DNA from: Psilocybe azurescens
Taxonomy: Eukaryota > Basidiomycota > Agaricomycetes > Agaricales > Agrocybaceae
DNA: 64,000 nt
NCBI GenBank assembly: GCA_023853785.1
Contig: JAJIRX010000522.1
Coordinates: 1-64,000, forward strand
Direction: 5' to 3'
Shown: piece after piece, positions 1 through 10,357 of the stretch
Numbering within the stretch: position 1 is the first letter of the stretch
Layout of the letters: every line of letters begins with the position of its first letter
The notes under the pieces: generated by a model
Told to the model about the DNA's origin: nothing
What the model saw: only the letters and a program-made list of their open reading frames with translations
Database searches by the model: none
Made by a program: the position numbers and the translations under genes

Positions 1-1
1 T

Positions 2-196
2 GAATACGGCCCGCTATTTGTCGTCGGCAGTCCCGAGATCGACAGTCTTTGCGAGCGACGTGCGGCATTGATGGACCCGGGAGGCGAGTTTGGCGGGGAG
101 AATGCGTCGGGGGTGAGGTATAGTCGCCTTGAGGGTAAGGCAACCGCGTGCCAGAAGGGTCTTGGTGGACGCCAGCGGAGGGCTAGTGGATTCTAA
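2..196 (+). CDS. 3' end of an unidentified gene cut by the left edge
   Basis: Reading frame 2 is open from the first bases to a TAA at 194-196 and gives about 64 residues beginning EYGPLFVVGSPEIDSLCERR and ending with a basic tail (GGRQRRASGF). Composition looks like real coding sequence: no low complexity and a mix of acidic, Gly and hydrophobic residues. I do not recognise the family, and no start lies in the window, so only the C-terminus is visible. It runs towards the next gene, which is on the opposite strand, leaving about 70 bp between the two stop codons (convergent pair). The alternative is that the frame is open by chance; the length is modest. Confidence 0.4.
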   Translation, partial: EYGPLFVVGSPEIDSLCERRAALMDPGGEFGGENASGVRYSRLEGKATACQKGLGGRQRRASGF

Positions 197-267
197 TGCG
201 GATGCTGATATACGGCGATGGTGTGGGGTACTGGGTATCGAGGCCGGTGTTATGCTCTTCCACTATC

Positions 268-1691
268 TTAGAAGATGTCGTCGCGAGGAGAGGTGAAACT
301 GACGTCGTCTGTGTTGTGGGGGGCCAGGGATAATCTAGAAGGAGAAGTAGCGAGTTTGGCCATCTCGCGCCCAAGTTCGCCTACACGTCCTTGAAGCTCA
401 GTCATCTCCTCCCGAATCCCATGCAGCTCATGCGTGACTTCAAGTTGCTTTGACGATGATGGCTCCTTTGTAGACGCCATATCTTCCTTCTGGGTTTCTT
501 TTTCTACTAACCACTTCTCCACATCGTTCATGCGGTCCTCGAGAGCACGAACATGCCCCACAGTCCATTTCTCCAGTTTCTCGAATCGTTTTGCGATGGC
601 TAATAGTGTACCAGGAACGTCTAGTGTCCCTTGAGGATTGAATTGGACGTAGAGGGGGAGCATCACGGGAAGGAGAGGCTGAAATAGTATCACTAGCGCG
701 CATAGGGAAGGAGTTAAATTAGGCGGTAAGTTTGACAAGTTTGGCCGTGAAGGAGTGGGTGACTGAGGCGAAGAAGGGACGGGCTTCCTCTGTGGTGGAG
801 CGACGGGTATATTGAGATTCGCAAACGCGGGATCGCTGAACTTCCTTGACCCATTAGATGGCCATTCTTTCTCTTTTTCCTTCTCCTTGCCTTTCAGACT
901 CTTCTTGTTGTCCTTTTCTCGAGCCTGGCTTCGAGAATGACTTGCTGAGCGGGGGTAAGCGGTTCCTTGTCCTTAGTTGGCGTCAATTTGTTCTTCGCAG
1001 CTGTCCACCAATTGGACTCCTTCTGTGAGTTTGATGGCGACGGCGGATTCGGGGTTGTCTGCGAACGAGATGGGGGTGGAGGTAACGATTTGGCAGTCTC
1101 CATCATGGCCAATACGCGATCTTCTACTTAGCTTACGCTGTTGTGCTTCGCGCGTAAGAATCAACTCTGCCTCTCGTCGACTACGATCGCGCTCTCTTTC
1201 AGCCTCTGCTTCCAGCTCTGCATCACTTGGCATGGGAGATTTGGGACCTATACCTCCTACGAAGTTGTTCATGCGCTGGACAAAGCTTGCAGCTAGATGA
1301 GAAACAGATGAAGCTGGGGATGGTGATCTCTGCCATTTCGAAGGATCATCGTCGTCATCGTCGTCGGATCCATTATCTGAACCATGGGGGTCGATTCCTG
1401 TTGAAGTATCCATGATGAACCCCTGGCGAAGCGGTGAAGGTGGACGCGACGATGGTCTTCGTCCTCCATCGGGCTACACGTCGATTGTATCAGCAAACAT
1501 ATTCATGCGAATTTCAATATGATCTGGGGGTGATCGAATGCATAATACTCACCAAAGTAAGAGATCCAGCGGGCGAAGTCATCCTTCTCTGCTGCTTGAA
1601 GCTGTCCGTAGACCCCTGCCCAGGTGCCTGCAGGTTTGTGCTCGAAGATTGGGTCGAACGATGGGAAGGAGAACTTGCCATCTCGCTTCAC
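268..1691 (-). CDS. Coiled-coil protein of unknown function (frame interrupted)
   Basis: Pieces in order on the minus strand: an N-terminal block at about 1691-1553 rich in aromatic residues (FSFPSFDPIFEHKPAGTW), a GTGAGT donor at 1552, then an acidic Asp run and Ser/Pro-rich linker (1413-1200), a charged helix with EAELEAEAERERDRSRREAE, a Pro/Ser-rich linker, a Lys/Glu block, and a C-terminal coiled coil (KRFEKLEKWTVGHVRALEDR onward) up to the stop at 268. The frame changes twice without an obvious intron: near 1122 (one extra A restores SEDRVLAMMETAK) and near 916, where four A's would need to be five. The true ATG is not clear; an in-frame TGA lies just upstream of 1691. Coiled coil plus disordered linkers suggests a scaffold or adaptor, but I do not recognise the family. 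Confidence 0.5.
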
Positions 1692-1969
1692 TCACGATCG
1701 GCGTATTGACCTGAATCCAATCCTAGTATTCATGTAAGGTTACAGTAAATTGAATAGGGTATTCCTGCAACTGACTGACAGTTTGAACCTTTCCGCACAA
1801 TGTGCCGGATATACCAGCTCACGACGGTCTTGCGGAGAAGAATACACACTTCTTGGTGGTGGTGGTAGTACTCGACGGTGGTGAGCCCGCTTCAGCAACC
1901 TGTGATCAGAATTTGGTATCTATTACGATACCGTTTAATCAAACAATAAACGGACTGCCTAATTTGTCC

Positions 1970-2110
1970 ACTTTTCTAGAACAACGGATCATTTGCTCGA
2001 TGACTCCACCACCTTTCACCACGAATACTTGGGTTATTTCTGAAAATTTCTAGGGTTAATGAGAGAGATCTGAATTTAGTGAATGGGATTAACTCGTTCT
2101 TTCTAGAAAT
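1970..2110 (+). promoter_or_regulatory. Heat-shock-element-like cluster upstream of the first sHSP gene
   Basis: TTCTAGAA palindromes, the core nTTCnnGAAn arrangement bound by heat-shock factor, occur at 1974-1981 and 2101-2108, with an imperfect TTCnnAAAnnTTC array at about 2038-2050 between them. They lie 85-220 bp before the sHSP start codon at 2195. Match to the Hsf1 consensus is established knowledge; that they act here is inference. Confidence 0.5.
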
Positions 2111-2194
2111 GTCGAGGCAATGCATTCCCCAATGTATTAAATGCGAGGTGTTCTTTGACCTAGTAGCATCAGAAACATCTTCGACCACCACAAA

Positions 2195-2786
2195 ATGTCT
2201 AACGTCTTCTTCCACGAACCTTTCTACGACTTCGACCGCCTCTTCGAGGAGGCTTTCGCTGCCGCATCAAAATGGCTCCAAGACTCAAGTCCAACAGCGC
2301 AATGTTGCTGGACAAGGCGCTGTGAGGTCTTTCAAACCAAGGTAAGTAGGCGCTTGTATTATTACCTCTATAGATTCTTTTGGTTTAACCCAACTTCAAA
2401 TTCAGAATGGATTTGCATGAGGACATCTCAAAGAACCTCGTCACAGCGACTTTCGAACTCCCCGGACTCGTCAAAGAGAACGTGAACATTGATGTCCATA
2501 ACAATCGACTCACCGTTTCAGCCGAGTCCAAACAGGCCAGCGAGTTCGAGGAGAATGGATATGCAGTGCGCGAGAGGCAGTACGGGAAATTCTCTCGCAC
2601 GCTGCAACTTCCCACTGGAGTACAGGTGTGTAGTTTTCATACTACTCGCGTTCAATCAGAAGAACTTAGTCGTTTACATTTATAGAGCGATGGAAATCAA
2701 AGCTAGCATGGACAATGGAATCCTCACCATCACATTCCCCAAATCGACTCCCGAACTTGCTCCCAAAGAAAATCACGGTCGCTTAG
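2195..2786 (+). CDS. Small heat-shock protein (Hsp20/alpha-crystallin), copy 1
   Basis: ATP-independent holdase chaperone that binds unfolding proteins, cytosolic. Three exons are evident: 2195-2341, 2406-2625 and 2686-2786, with GTAAGT and GTGTGT donors. The N-terminus MSNVFFHEPFYDFDRLFEEA is the usual aromatic arm; the alpha-crystallin domain starts at MDLHEDISKNLVTATFELPG and includes VNIDVHNNRLTVSAESK and the C-terminal motif NGILTITFPK. The reading frame needs three single-base corrections: one extra base near 2265-2270 in exon 1, an extra G at 2692-2693 and an extra base in AAAG at 2765-2768; with these the end becomes a normal ITVA-stop at 2784-2786. Regulated by the heat-shock-like elements upstream, by inference. 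A paralogue with the same exon structure lies at 11.2 kb. It is either a decaying copy or a gene with assembly errors. Confidence 0.85.
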
Positions 2787-3031
2787 ACATCCCTTCGACG
2801 AGCGCTGAATCCAATCAATTCCTATCACCAATAATGTAGCTGAAGACAGTACTAGGACCGTCCTTGTAAAAGTATACACAAGTAATAGTAATGTCAATAC
2901 ATGCATCATTCTATAATTTGCGAATTTTTTTTTACAAACAATGGAATTGCTACATTATCACTCTTCTCCTACAACCTGTTACGAACCTTGGTATTTTGAA
3001 TGCCAGACTAACACAGACCACCTGTTTGTAA

Positions 3032-4405
3032 TTATACATCTTCCCGGGCGTTAGTAGTAGCAACACCATTCCCATCTCTTTCAATATCCTTGCTCCTTCT
3101 CCCACCAGTGAGCACATTTTTACCTCCCGGATTGGATCAGATGGCGACTTCTCGGGATTCCTTGTTGCTTGGTGAGGAGTAAGCTTCCAATATCGGTAGC
3201 TATAATGATGTCACCCATTAACTTCAAAAATAAGCACTGACGAGATTCAGGGAGTAACGGCTTACTGCTTCAAATTGCATAGATTGCGACCCCGAGGAGT
3301 GACCCTAGGAAAGGACCAAGCCAGTACTAATATAAGCGTTAGGTGTGAACGAAGGACGCAAAAGGCTCAAAAGCCGACTCACGACCCAGTGGTTGGGAAC
3401 AGGAAAACCGGTCACTACAGCTGGACCAAAGGATCTTGCCGTGTTCATACTGGCACCCGTGTAGAATACCGCGAAGCTTATACGCATAACCTTTGGGTTA
3501 GCCTATTTCGAGGATATGATAGAGGCCAGATAACGCTCACAGATGGCACGCAAATAGCGTCAAACCGATACCCACCTACATAAGGTGAATAAATCAGCCA
3601 GAAGCGTAATCAAGGTGGGGGAGACCTACAGGGGCGAAAGGCGTAACATGGTGCTTTTCGGCGGCCAGCATCAGCACGGCGATAACCAACGCTGCTGTGA
3701 TGAACATCTCGATGAATACGCCTTGTGCACGATTTATTCCGGGAGCTAAGAACGTGCTGGTGGAATACAGATGAATAAAGTGACAGTTAGTACAAACATT
3801 GCGATTATGCAAGAGTCCGAATTAGAATAATAACTTACTTCACGCCTAGCGGGGCCGAAGTCAACGACCGAACGATGGCAGCAGCGGCTATACCTCCAGC
3901 TAACTGTGCAATGCAATAAAGCACAAATCTCAGCGGCTCAAGGCCTCCTATCAAGAACAACGCTAGCGAGACGTTCGGATTAAACAGCCCGCCTGTTACC
4001 CGGAAGAACAACCACGCGGACACGAGGAGGCTGAGGCCCATGCACGTCGCAACGTACATAACGTGCGTCACTCCCGTAGAAGGGGTGTTGTCCGTGGCGC
4101 TTTCCGCTGTCGCAGCCTGTATTCCACCTAGGCCAAAGAGGAGGAAGAAGACGGTCCCGACGAACTCGAAGCCAGCGGCAGCAACATCATCACGTAGGTT
4201 ATCGAACAAGCTTGACGCCCTAAAGTCTTTCCGCATCGAATTGAGTAGGTGCCAGTGGTGTGATAGGTTAATATGCTTAAGTTTGACGATTTAAACTGTA
4301 ACAGAAATGTCTGAGGCGAAACACTGATTTCTGGGGAGAAACATATCTTCGTGCTGCGCTTTTATTTTCGATCGAGCCGAATAAGGAGGAGGGCTGAAAT
4401 GACAT
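3032..4405 (-). CDS. Aquaporin / aquaglyceroporin (MIP family)
   Basis: Channel for water or small solutes in a membrane. Start at 4405 (MSFQPSSLFGSIENKSAARR), a 49-nt intron, then exon 2 from 4275 with TM1 (GFEFVGTVFFLLFGLGG), TM2 and the first pore loop GLFNPNVSLALF. Exon 3 carries NRAQGVFIEMFITAALVIAV, later exons GIGLTLFACHLF, then AVFYTGASMNTARSFGPAVV (second pore loop) and YWLGPFLGSLLGVAIYAI (TM6). The cytoplasmic tail ends KDIERDGNGVATTNAREDV. The NPA boxes are NPN and NTA, both seen in fungal aquaglyceroporin-like groups. Two homopolymers seem one base short: AAA at 3272-3274 and TTTTT at 3117-3121 (plus-strand letters). Introns are short and in phase elsewhere. Substrate cannot be told from the sequence. 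Confidence 0.88.
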
Positions 4406-6035
4406 GGAGCTCAAGGAGTGTCGAGGCTTCGGTTGATAAATAAAACGCGAATTCAAACATTGAAAATGACCACAACATGACGCATCATCCACATCCAGCC
4501 GTCGGCTAGTAGTCATATTCTAGGGAAAGGCTCCATAAAGAAGACAGGATGTTAACGTATTACTTGACTGTCGCCTTCCGGCGCTTATCAAACTTTACAA
4601 ATGCAACACTGGCTCTACCAAATCTTTGTCGCTAGTACTCAAAAATTCCATACTGCCAATGGTATGATTCATGTCAGAAACATGTTTTTCGCAGAAATGG
4701 TATGGGGATTAATTATTGATATGTTGGAGATGGGAACTTTGGGGAGTGCGAAAACCTCAGACAGGCGAATTTCCCATACTAGTACGAATTTGTATTAGCA
4801 CATGTAATTTAAATAACACGCACAATACTAGAGTGAATTGCCGCCGCTGGCGCTCACGCCTTGCTTGCCCAAAAATGAGCAGGAGTATCTTATCTTTTGG
4901 TCACATGCTATCTAGATGTTGAAATGTTGCGATGACCATGACTTATAAAAGAATTTTGACCCTCCCAAACCCTTGCAAGCAAGGAAACAAACCAACTGAC
5001 TGCTCAGGAATATTTGTTAGAAACTGAAGTCTCAGTAGTCTTGCGTAGACAGCCTTCAATATAATGTGAACATGTGTGTGTATGGTGTTCACATTATATG
5101 AAGTCTGTTTTTGTCACACCCTCCGAACCATGTCAGGAAATGCTTATATAAAATGCGGAGTTCTAAGTTATTTCATCCTCAGTTTAATGCCACAATGGGA
5201 AGTTCTTTCACAAATTTGAGAGAAGTTTTATATAAGACCTCTTACCCAAAATTTAGGCAAATTGGATATAGTTTGACAAGCTAGCCAACTGCCCTCCAAC
5301 CAAAGCATGGGTCACGTATCTCTTTCCTGCTCACAGACCCTCCATTCAAAAAGCGATAATAAAATATTTTTGCCTCAGCATAGAATTTAATTAGCATTAA
5401 GGTAGCTGAATAATTTATTTTGTCTGCAAAACTAATTTCAATAGCCCATTCGTCGCGTTAACTCGATGAGACAATATTCGAGCTCCGCACTTTACATAAG
5501 CATTTCCTGACGCGGTTCGAGACAAAACAGGACTAAAGTCTCAACACAAGAGTAAACAGCTAATAGTAATATATACTGAAAGTACCCGGTCGCAGATACT
5601 ACATATGCCGTCTGCGTGTTAAGGAGACGCCATCACACTGCGGGCACTGGCTTATAAATTCTCTGAATTCACGTGAACGTTAATGACTGGTTAAAGTTCA
5701 CGAGTCCTTTACGTAAGTAAAGACTCGTTCTTTTACACAGGGACCCAGCGAGGGGCGCCAATGTCAAGAATCTATCTTTGTGCGAATATATTCCCTGTTT
5801 TGTCTTCAATAATGTGACGTGGAAGCGTGAATTGCTTTTGTAAAACCGGCTTCTCCCGAGTTATTTTTGCCGAATGATGCGCTTGGTAATCGGCCAGTCT
5901 ACTATCCCTTACCCGTTGTTCCGGTTTGACCACATGTTCGGTTTGACACCCTTCCCGTCCTCTCCTTGCCTCAAAATTTGGTATATATACTTTTGTAGGC
6001 TTATTATTAATGAATATAAATTTTAATTCAACGAA
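4406..6035. other. Gene-poor AT-rich intergenic stretch
   Basis: No reading frame here has convincing protein composition. It holds a strong inverted repeat (separate entry) and several polyA/polyT runs. A TATATATA box at about 5982-5989 lies 50 bp before the small frame starting at 6036. Confidence 0.6.
5054..5103. repeat. Near-perfect hairpin-forming inverted repeat
   Basis: Left arm 5054-5072 (CTTCAATATAATGTGAACA) and right arm 5086-5103 (TGTTCACATTATATGAAG) pair over 18 positions with one unpaired base, around a 13-nt GT-rich loop. Flanking bases (AGACAGC / TCTGT) extend the pairing weakly. It could be a MITE remnant or a cruciform. Confidence 0.75.
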
Positions 6036-6241
6036 ATGGAGTACCACAGCTACCCATATATGCCATCAGGTCCAAGCACATACCCATATCCCTGAGTAAC
6101 AATGGGGCTTCAACCCCAGTGCTGCCACCTCACTTTAATGGTATACCATACAGCGGAAATGAACCTCTCTTTAATTTTAATCATCCTCATCATTATAACC
6201 ACACTCCTTATCATCCTCACAACTATCATTATACTTCATAA
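6036..6241 (+). CDS. Possible small Tyr/His/Pro/Asn-rich protein (interrupted)
   Basis: An ATG at 6036 opens a Tyr-Pro-rich peptide (MEYHSYPYMPSGPSTYPYP) that hits TGA; reading one base over, the sequence continues as SNNGASTPVLPPHFNGIPYS and ends in a His/Tyr/Asn-rich tail at TAA 6239-6241. A C run (CCC before TGA) is the probable one-base gap, as in other genes of this window. A TATA box sits 50 bp upstream. Composition recalls low-complexity N-termini of fungal regulators or a transposon Gag fragment; neither can be shown. It may be a truncated relic. Confidence 0.3.
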
Positions 6242-7010
6242 ATTGGTTCTATACTCTTTTAAAATGTATATCCTAACATATATCCTAATACAGTCTTCTA
6301 AATCGTGAAATTCAAAGTTGATGAGAAGTCAATTGAACAGAAATTCAATGCATGTGGCACACATACTGGCTTCTTGTCGGCATATAGCGGAGTTCTACAT
6401 TTTTGATGAAAATCATTGATGAGCGATCACAAAACAAACAAATGGTCAAAACAAACAACAGGTAAGGGATAGTAGAGCTTTCAAAGCGAGTCAGATGATT
6501 TGAGGTGGCAGAACCTTGTGATTCCGTGTGGTTGGGTGAAAGTGACTACAGGGTTCAGGTCACGTGATCATACCCCACTTGAAGTTGAGACATGAAGCCA
6601 GACGTGTTATGTTGTGGTTAGCCTATATAGTCACCTTGAGCATGTGTTGTAGCGTAGTTGACTCACTAGTAAGAGGCTAGAAGGAGACCTTTAATTATCT
6701 ACACACAGATGCACACTGAAAGTATTAGGATAATTCTAATATAATTGGGAGGTGAGTGGGTGCAATTTTATGGATTCCTCCTGAGGAGGTGGTTTGAGGA
6801 AGAAAAACTTGGGTGTACTCACATGTCCTTCATCAAGGAAACTCATTGTTACGATCTCAAGTTAGAATCACGCAGTGTGCGTAATCTAACCACCAATCGT
6901 GTACAAGAACAAGTTCAAGTTCAAGTTGAGCAGGTTAAGCAGGTTGGATTCTCAAGAACTAGCTAAAGTATACAGTGGATCCTTCCTGGTATAAATACTA
7001 TGAACTGTAC

Positions 7011-7113
7011 AGCAAGTTGAAACGAGTTTGAATGTTCATCAGCAGATGTATATAAGAATAGAGGAAACAGATCAGCAAGTTGAAACGAGTTTGAATGTTC
7101 ATCAAAAGATGTA
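7011..7113. repeat. Tandem direct repeat, about 61-bp period
   Basis: A block beginning CAGCAAGTTGAAACGAGTTT appears at 7011 and again at 7072, followed both times by GAATGTTCATCA and AGATGTAT. A TATAAATA box lies about 20 bp upstream, an arrangement compatible with an LTR-type promoter region. Confidence 0.75.
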
Positions 7114-7227
7114 TCATAAAGATGGAAGTGAAAGTCCATCAGAGATATGATGGAGTTTTGTAGAATGATAGAAGACAGAGTTCATCAGAACATACAATGA
7201 TGTATCAATGATGTGAAGGATGACAAA

Positions 7228-7275
7228 GAAAAGGAAAAGAAAAAGAAAAAGAAAAGAAAAGAAAAAGAAAAAAGA
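7228..7275 (+). repeat. Purine-only tract (GA/A-rich)
   Basis: About 48 bases of only A and G built from GAAAA/GAAAAA units. It encodes poly-Lys on one strand and poly-Phe on the other, so the reading frames through it are not evidence of genes. Confidence 0.8.
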
Positions 7276-7687
7276 CTTGTTGTAACACTCATTGCAATCT
7301 GCACATGATTTTTGCCTAAGTTTTCTTGCTTTATTTGCCTTACAAAGCCCTGGTTTTACTTGGCACAATCTCCCACACTTGATGGGCAAGTGGAACCACA
7401 CTCAAGTCTCAACTCCTTCCATCGCTTTGATAACATGACATGAATTCTGAATTCTGTTGCATTTGTCATCCAGCATTTTGATTGTACTATCACCAGTGTT
7501 TGTAAATTGACACTTTTCATTTATAACTTCACAACTGCAGCTTTTTAAATCTAATTTTTAGCACTCTCATATAGACAGCTCATATGAACATTAATCTGAA
7601 TTTTTATATTTTTATGTTCAATGTAAGGGCCAAAATATTGTAATGAATGTGCTAAAAGTGCAAAATCAGGCTCTGACATCACAAAAC

Positions 7688-7912
7688 AGCTCCCTTTTCT
7701 CCAGTTTTTGCATTTTGCATAGCAGGTCATTTATTATATAGCTTATAATTTTTGAAGCCATAAAGTGTGAGGCAGGATGGTAAAAATATGGCCCCCACAT
7801 AGTAAGATGGCCCCTTTTTCTCTATTTTTGGTATTGTGCATAATGAATTGTTCAGTATATGTAATTATAAAATTTTGATGCTAAAAAGTATAAGCATAAG
7901 TAAGCAAGGATG
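7688..7912. repeat. Imperfect tandem duplication, about 120 bp
   Basis: Unit 1 (about 7688-7780) and unit 2 (about 7808-7912) share an ordered set of words: CCCTTTTTCTC.., TTTTTG, TTTTGCATA, TATATA..TATAATTTT, GATG/GAAGCCATAAAG and GCAAGGATGG. Divergence is high, so the duplication is old. Confidence 0.55.
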
Positions 7913-8678
7913 GTTCAAATCAGTCCCACAAAAGGACTCGTTATGCCATGCAAAGCAATGGCCATCAAGCCAAGTTGAATTAAAGAATACAATGTACTCT
8001 AAGAATCCATGTCAGGGAAAAGTTCAAATCTAATCCTCACCGCTCGATTCCAATTTTTGTGCCAAGAATCTATTTCAACTCATTTCCTAGAGTAAATTTG
8101 AACTAACTATTTGAATCCGAAAGGCAATTTGTAAAGGATCTATTTCATGAGGGTCATGAATCAATTTACTTGTAAAACATGTTACCGTTGTAGGCAGTCT
8201 TACCTTTTGTACATTGGCTAGCCTAGTTTGCTTGGTTATTTTGGGCAAGAATTGAGAATTTAACTACTCAAAATATGTACTCTAACGTAGCGTGATCTGC
8301 TCCACAGGTCACCTGTGCCGTATATAATATAATTAAATACCCGTGTTTTAATGTTTTAACCTTGTTTCGAAATTTGTGCTGGTCAATTTCACCCTCTTTC
8401 ATTCTTCTCGCTCGTTTACAGCTCTCACTGAGTCTCTATCTAACATCTACCATCAACGCCAATCTTTGCTAAAGCTAACGCCATTGAACATACACGACGT
8501 CTCCGCGACCACACATCGGAGGATTCGGAGCACTCAATTTTGCTACCACATGAATCGGGTTAGCTCCCTGACTAACTAGCATTTAATTTCATTGACTAAT
8601 GTGCTACTTGTTCATCTGTCCACGTAGACAGAGGTCCGACGTTCCCATCGAGTATTCCCATCAGCACAACACTCAGTG

Positions 8679-9497
8679 ATGCGTACTGTTACTGGAACAG
8701 AAAGCTGGCTACCCAAGACCATACAAGAAGCGCGCAAATTTCCGCAAAATATCATTTATGATTTCCCGGGTTCTATGGTCGTGAATCCTGTTCCTGGCAT
8801 CATTCTCAAGTGCTCTCCATTCTCCAACTTGCTGGAGGAGCTTGTAGGAATGCGCTATGCTCGCGAATATCTTTCTTTGCCTGTGCCCAAGATTCTTCAT
8901 CATCCAGCCTTTCCTCGAAATCGATACCGAAACCGAGCGTACGGCGATAAATGCAGTGTGTGGTACATATGCATGGAGCAGTGTCCTGGCACCTCACTGG
9001 AGAGTGTCATTGACACTATGACCCTGAACAACTCGACCACGTTGCGGAGCAGCTGAAGACAATACTTTCTCGAATGGCACACGATAAACCCAAGAGCCTT
9101 GGTTCAGTCTCCGGGGGCATATCTCAATTTCTTGTTCCCAGGTTATGTCACGCCCAAACGTGCTTTTTCCACTGTAGGCGAGTTCAACGACCACATACGG
9201 TGGATGTTAGAGCTGTTTTGTACCGAGGCGTTCATCGAAAGTTTCATGTGCCGTCTTCCGCGGAACGCTGCTGTGCGATTCACCCATGGCGATCTTTTGC
9301 CCAAGAATATTATGGTGGACGGGTCGACTATTACGGGGATTATAGATTGGGAGTTATCGGGCTTCTACCCGGAATACTGGGAATACGCCAGAATGCATGA
9401 TTCCATGTTCATGACTCCGGCTTGGGCAGATTTGTTGCGACGTATTTTTCTAATCCCCGTAGGGAGACTGAAATCCGTGTCGTCAGGGACTTCCTAA
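8679..9497 (+). CDS. Phosphotransferase (APH/choline-kinase-like) family protein
   Basis: Kinase-fold protein of the fungal APH superfamily; substrates of these are mostly unknown. The catalytic loop HGDLLPKNIMV (Brenner motif HxDxxxxN) and the metal-binding IIDWELSGFYPEYWEYA are clear near the C-terminus, with VPGIILKCSP as the N-lobe lysine strand and ICMEQCPGTSLESV as the hinge. The frame breaks at CCC 9022-9024: with one more C it continues EQLDHVAEQLKTILSRMA. It changes again at the G run near 9112, where the same G run recurs in the neighbouring copy; this second break may be an intron or shared decay. ATG at 8679 is chosen because the upstream frame is not coding-like. The protein ends soon after the metal site, shorter than usual. 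Confidence 0.7.
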
Positions 9498-9952
9498 ATA
9501 TTGTAGATTTAACGTTCTGAGTAATCGACCACATAAGTGTTCCCGGTGGGTGTAGCGTGTCCTAAGTATTTACAAGCTATCACTGTAGATTACTTCTTGC
9601 GAAATGTTTCTTTTCCTGCGGTAGCTTTACCATTTAAAATAAAATAAAAATTTCTCGTATTTTGAGTGGGGATGTAAGCCATAGTGAATAGGGATTACGA
9701 ATTTAGTTAAGACGGTTGTCATAAAATTCCAAAAGCCATTCTGTAATCACTTATGGATGCGATTATGGACGCGATTGACTGAATAGCAGCGTGATCAAGC
9801 TTGAAGTTCGACTTTAAAAGATCGTGCCTGTTTGGGCTGCGAGGAAGTTCGCCGCTGACTCAGCCTTTTTCAAGCTGGACTCGGGTTCTCGTCTTCGCAG
9901 CCATACCACATTAATCATTATCCGTGCCAACTCAAAAATTCATCTTGATTTC
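9498..9952. other. Intergenic spacer
   Basis: I see no gene or RNA here. The 3' part blends into sequence homologous to the 5' half of the APH-like gene. Confidence 0.5.
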
Positions 9953-10357
9953 ATCGACTCTTTCCTTGCAATCGATACTGCAACCGAGCTTACCGTGATA
10001 GATACAGTGTATGCATGGAGCAGTGTCCTAGCACCTCACTGGAGAGCGTCATTAACACTATGACGCCTGTACAGCTTGTCCACATTGCAGAACAGCTCAA
10101 GGCCGTACTCACCGTAATGGCATCCGATAAACCCAAGGGCCTTGCAGGGGGCATATCTCAATTTCATGTTCCCCGGTTATGTCACACCAAACATGCTTTT
10201 GCCACCGTGGGCGTGTTCAACGACCACATATGGTGGATGTCAGAGCCGTTCTACGCCGAGGCATTCATCGAAATCCTCATGTGCCATCTTCCGCGGAACG
10301 CTGCTGTGCGGTTTACACATGGCGATCTTCTGCCTAAGAATATTATGGTAAGTTAGT
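9953..10357 (+). pseudogene. Partial copy of the APH-like kinase gene
   Basis: From about 9990 this is a diverged copy of 8953-9330: MEQCPSTSLESVINTMTPVQ, then EQLKAVLTVMASDKPKG and AEAFIEILMCHLPRNAAVRF and HGDLLPKNIMV. It lacks the N-lobe and stops right after the catalytic loop, before the metal-binding DWE motif, so it cannot fold as a kinase. In the middle the frame is displaced between a G run (near 10147) and a missing C at 10186, scrambling about 15 residues. The catalytic His, Asp and Asn codons remain, so decay is recent. The donor-like GTAAGT after IMV suggests an intron once led to a lost 3' exon. Confidence 0.65.

Larger units (their letters stand above)
6242..8678. other. AT-rich gene-poor region with decayed repeats
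   Basis: No credible gene. It includes a short CAAGTT/AGGTT minisatellite (6909-6946), a direct repeat pair at 7011-7113, a purine tract at 7228-7275 and an imperfect tandem duplication at 7688-7912. Together these resemble a decayed transposon, but no reverse transcriptase, integrase or transposase sequence is visible on either strand. Confidence 0.5.

Noticed and set aside
7114..7401. Phe-rich minus-strand frame
   Set aside because: Produced by the purine tract; not coding.
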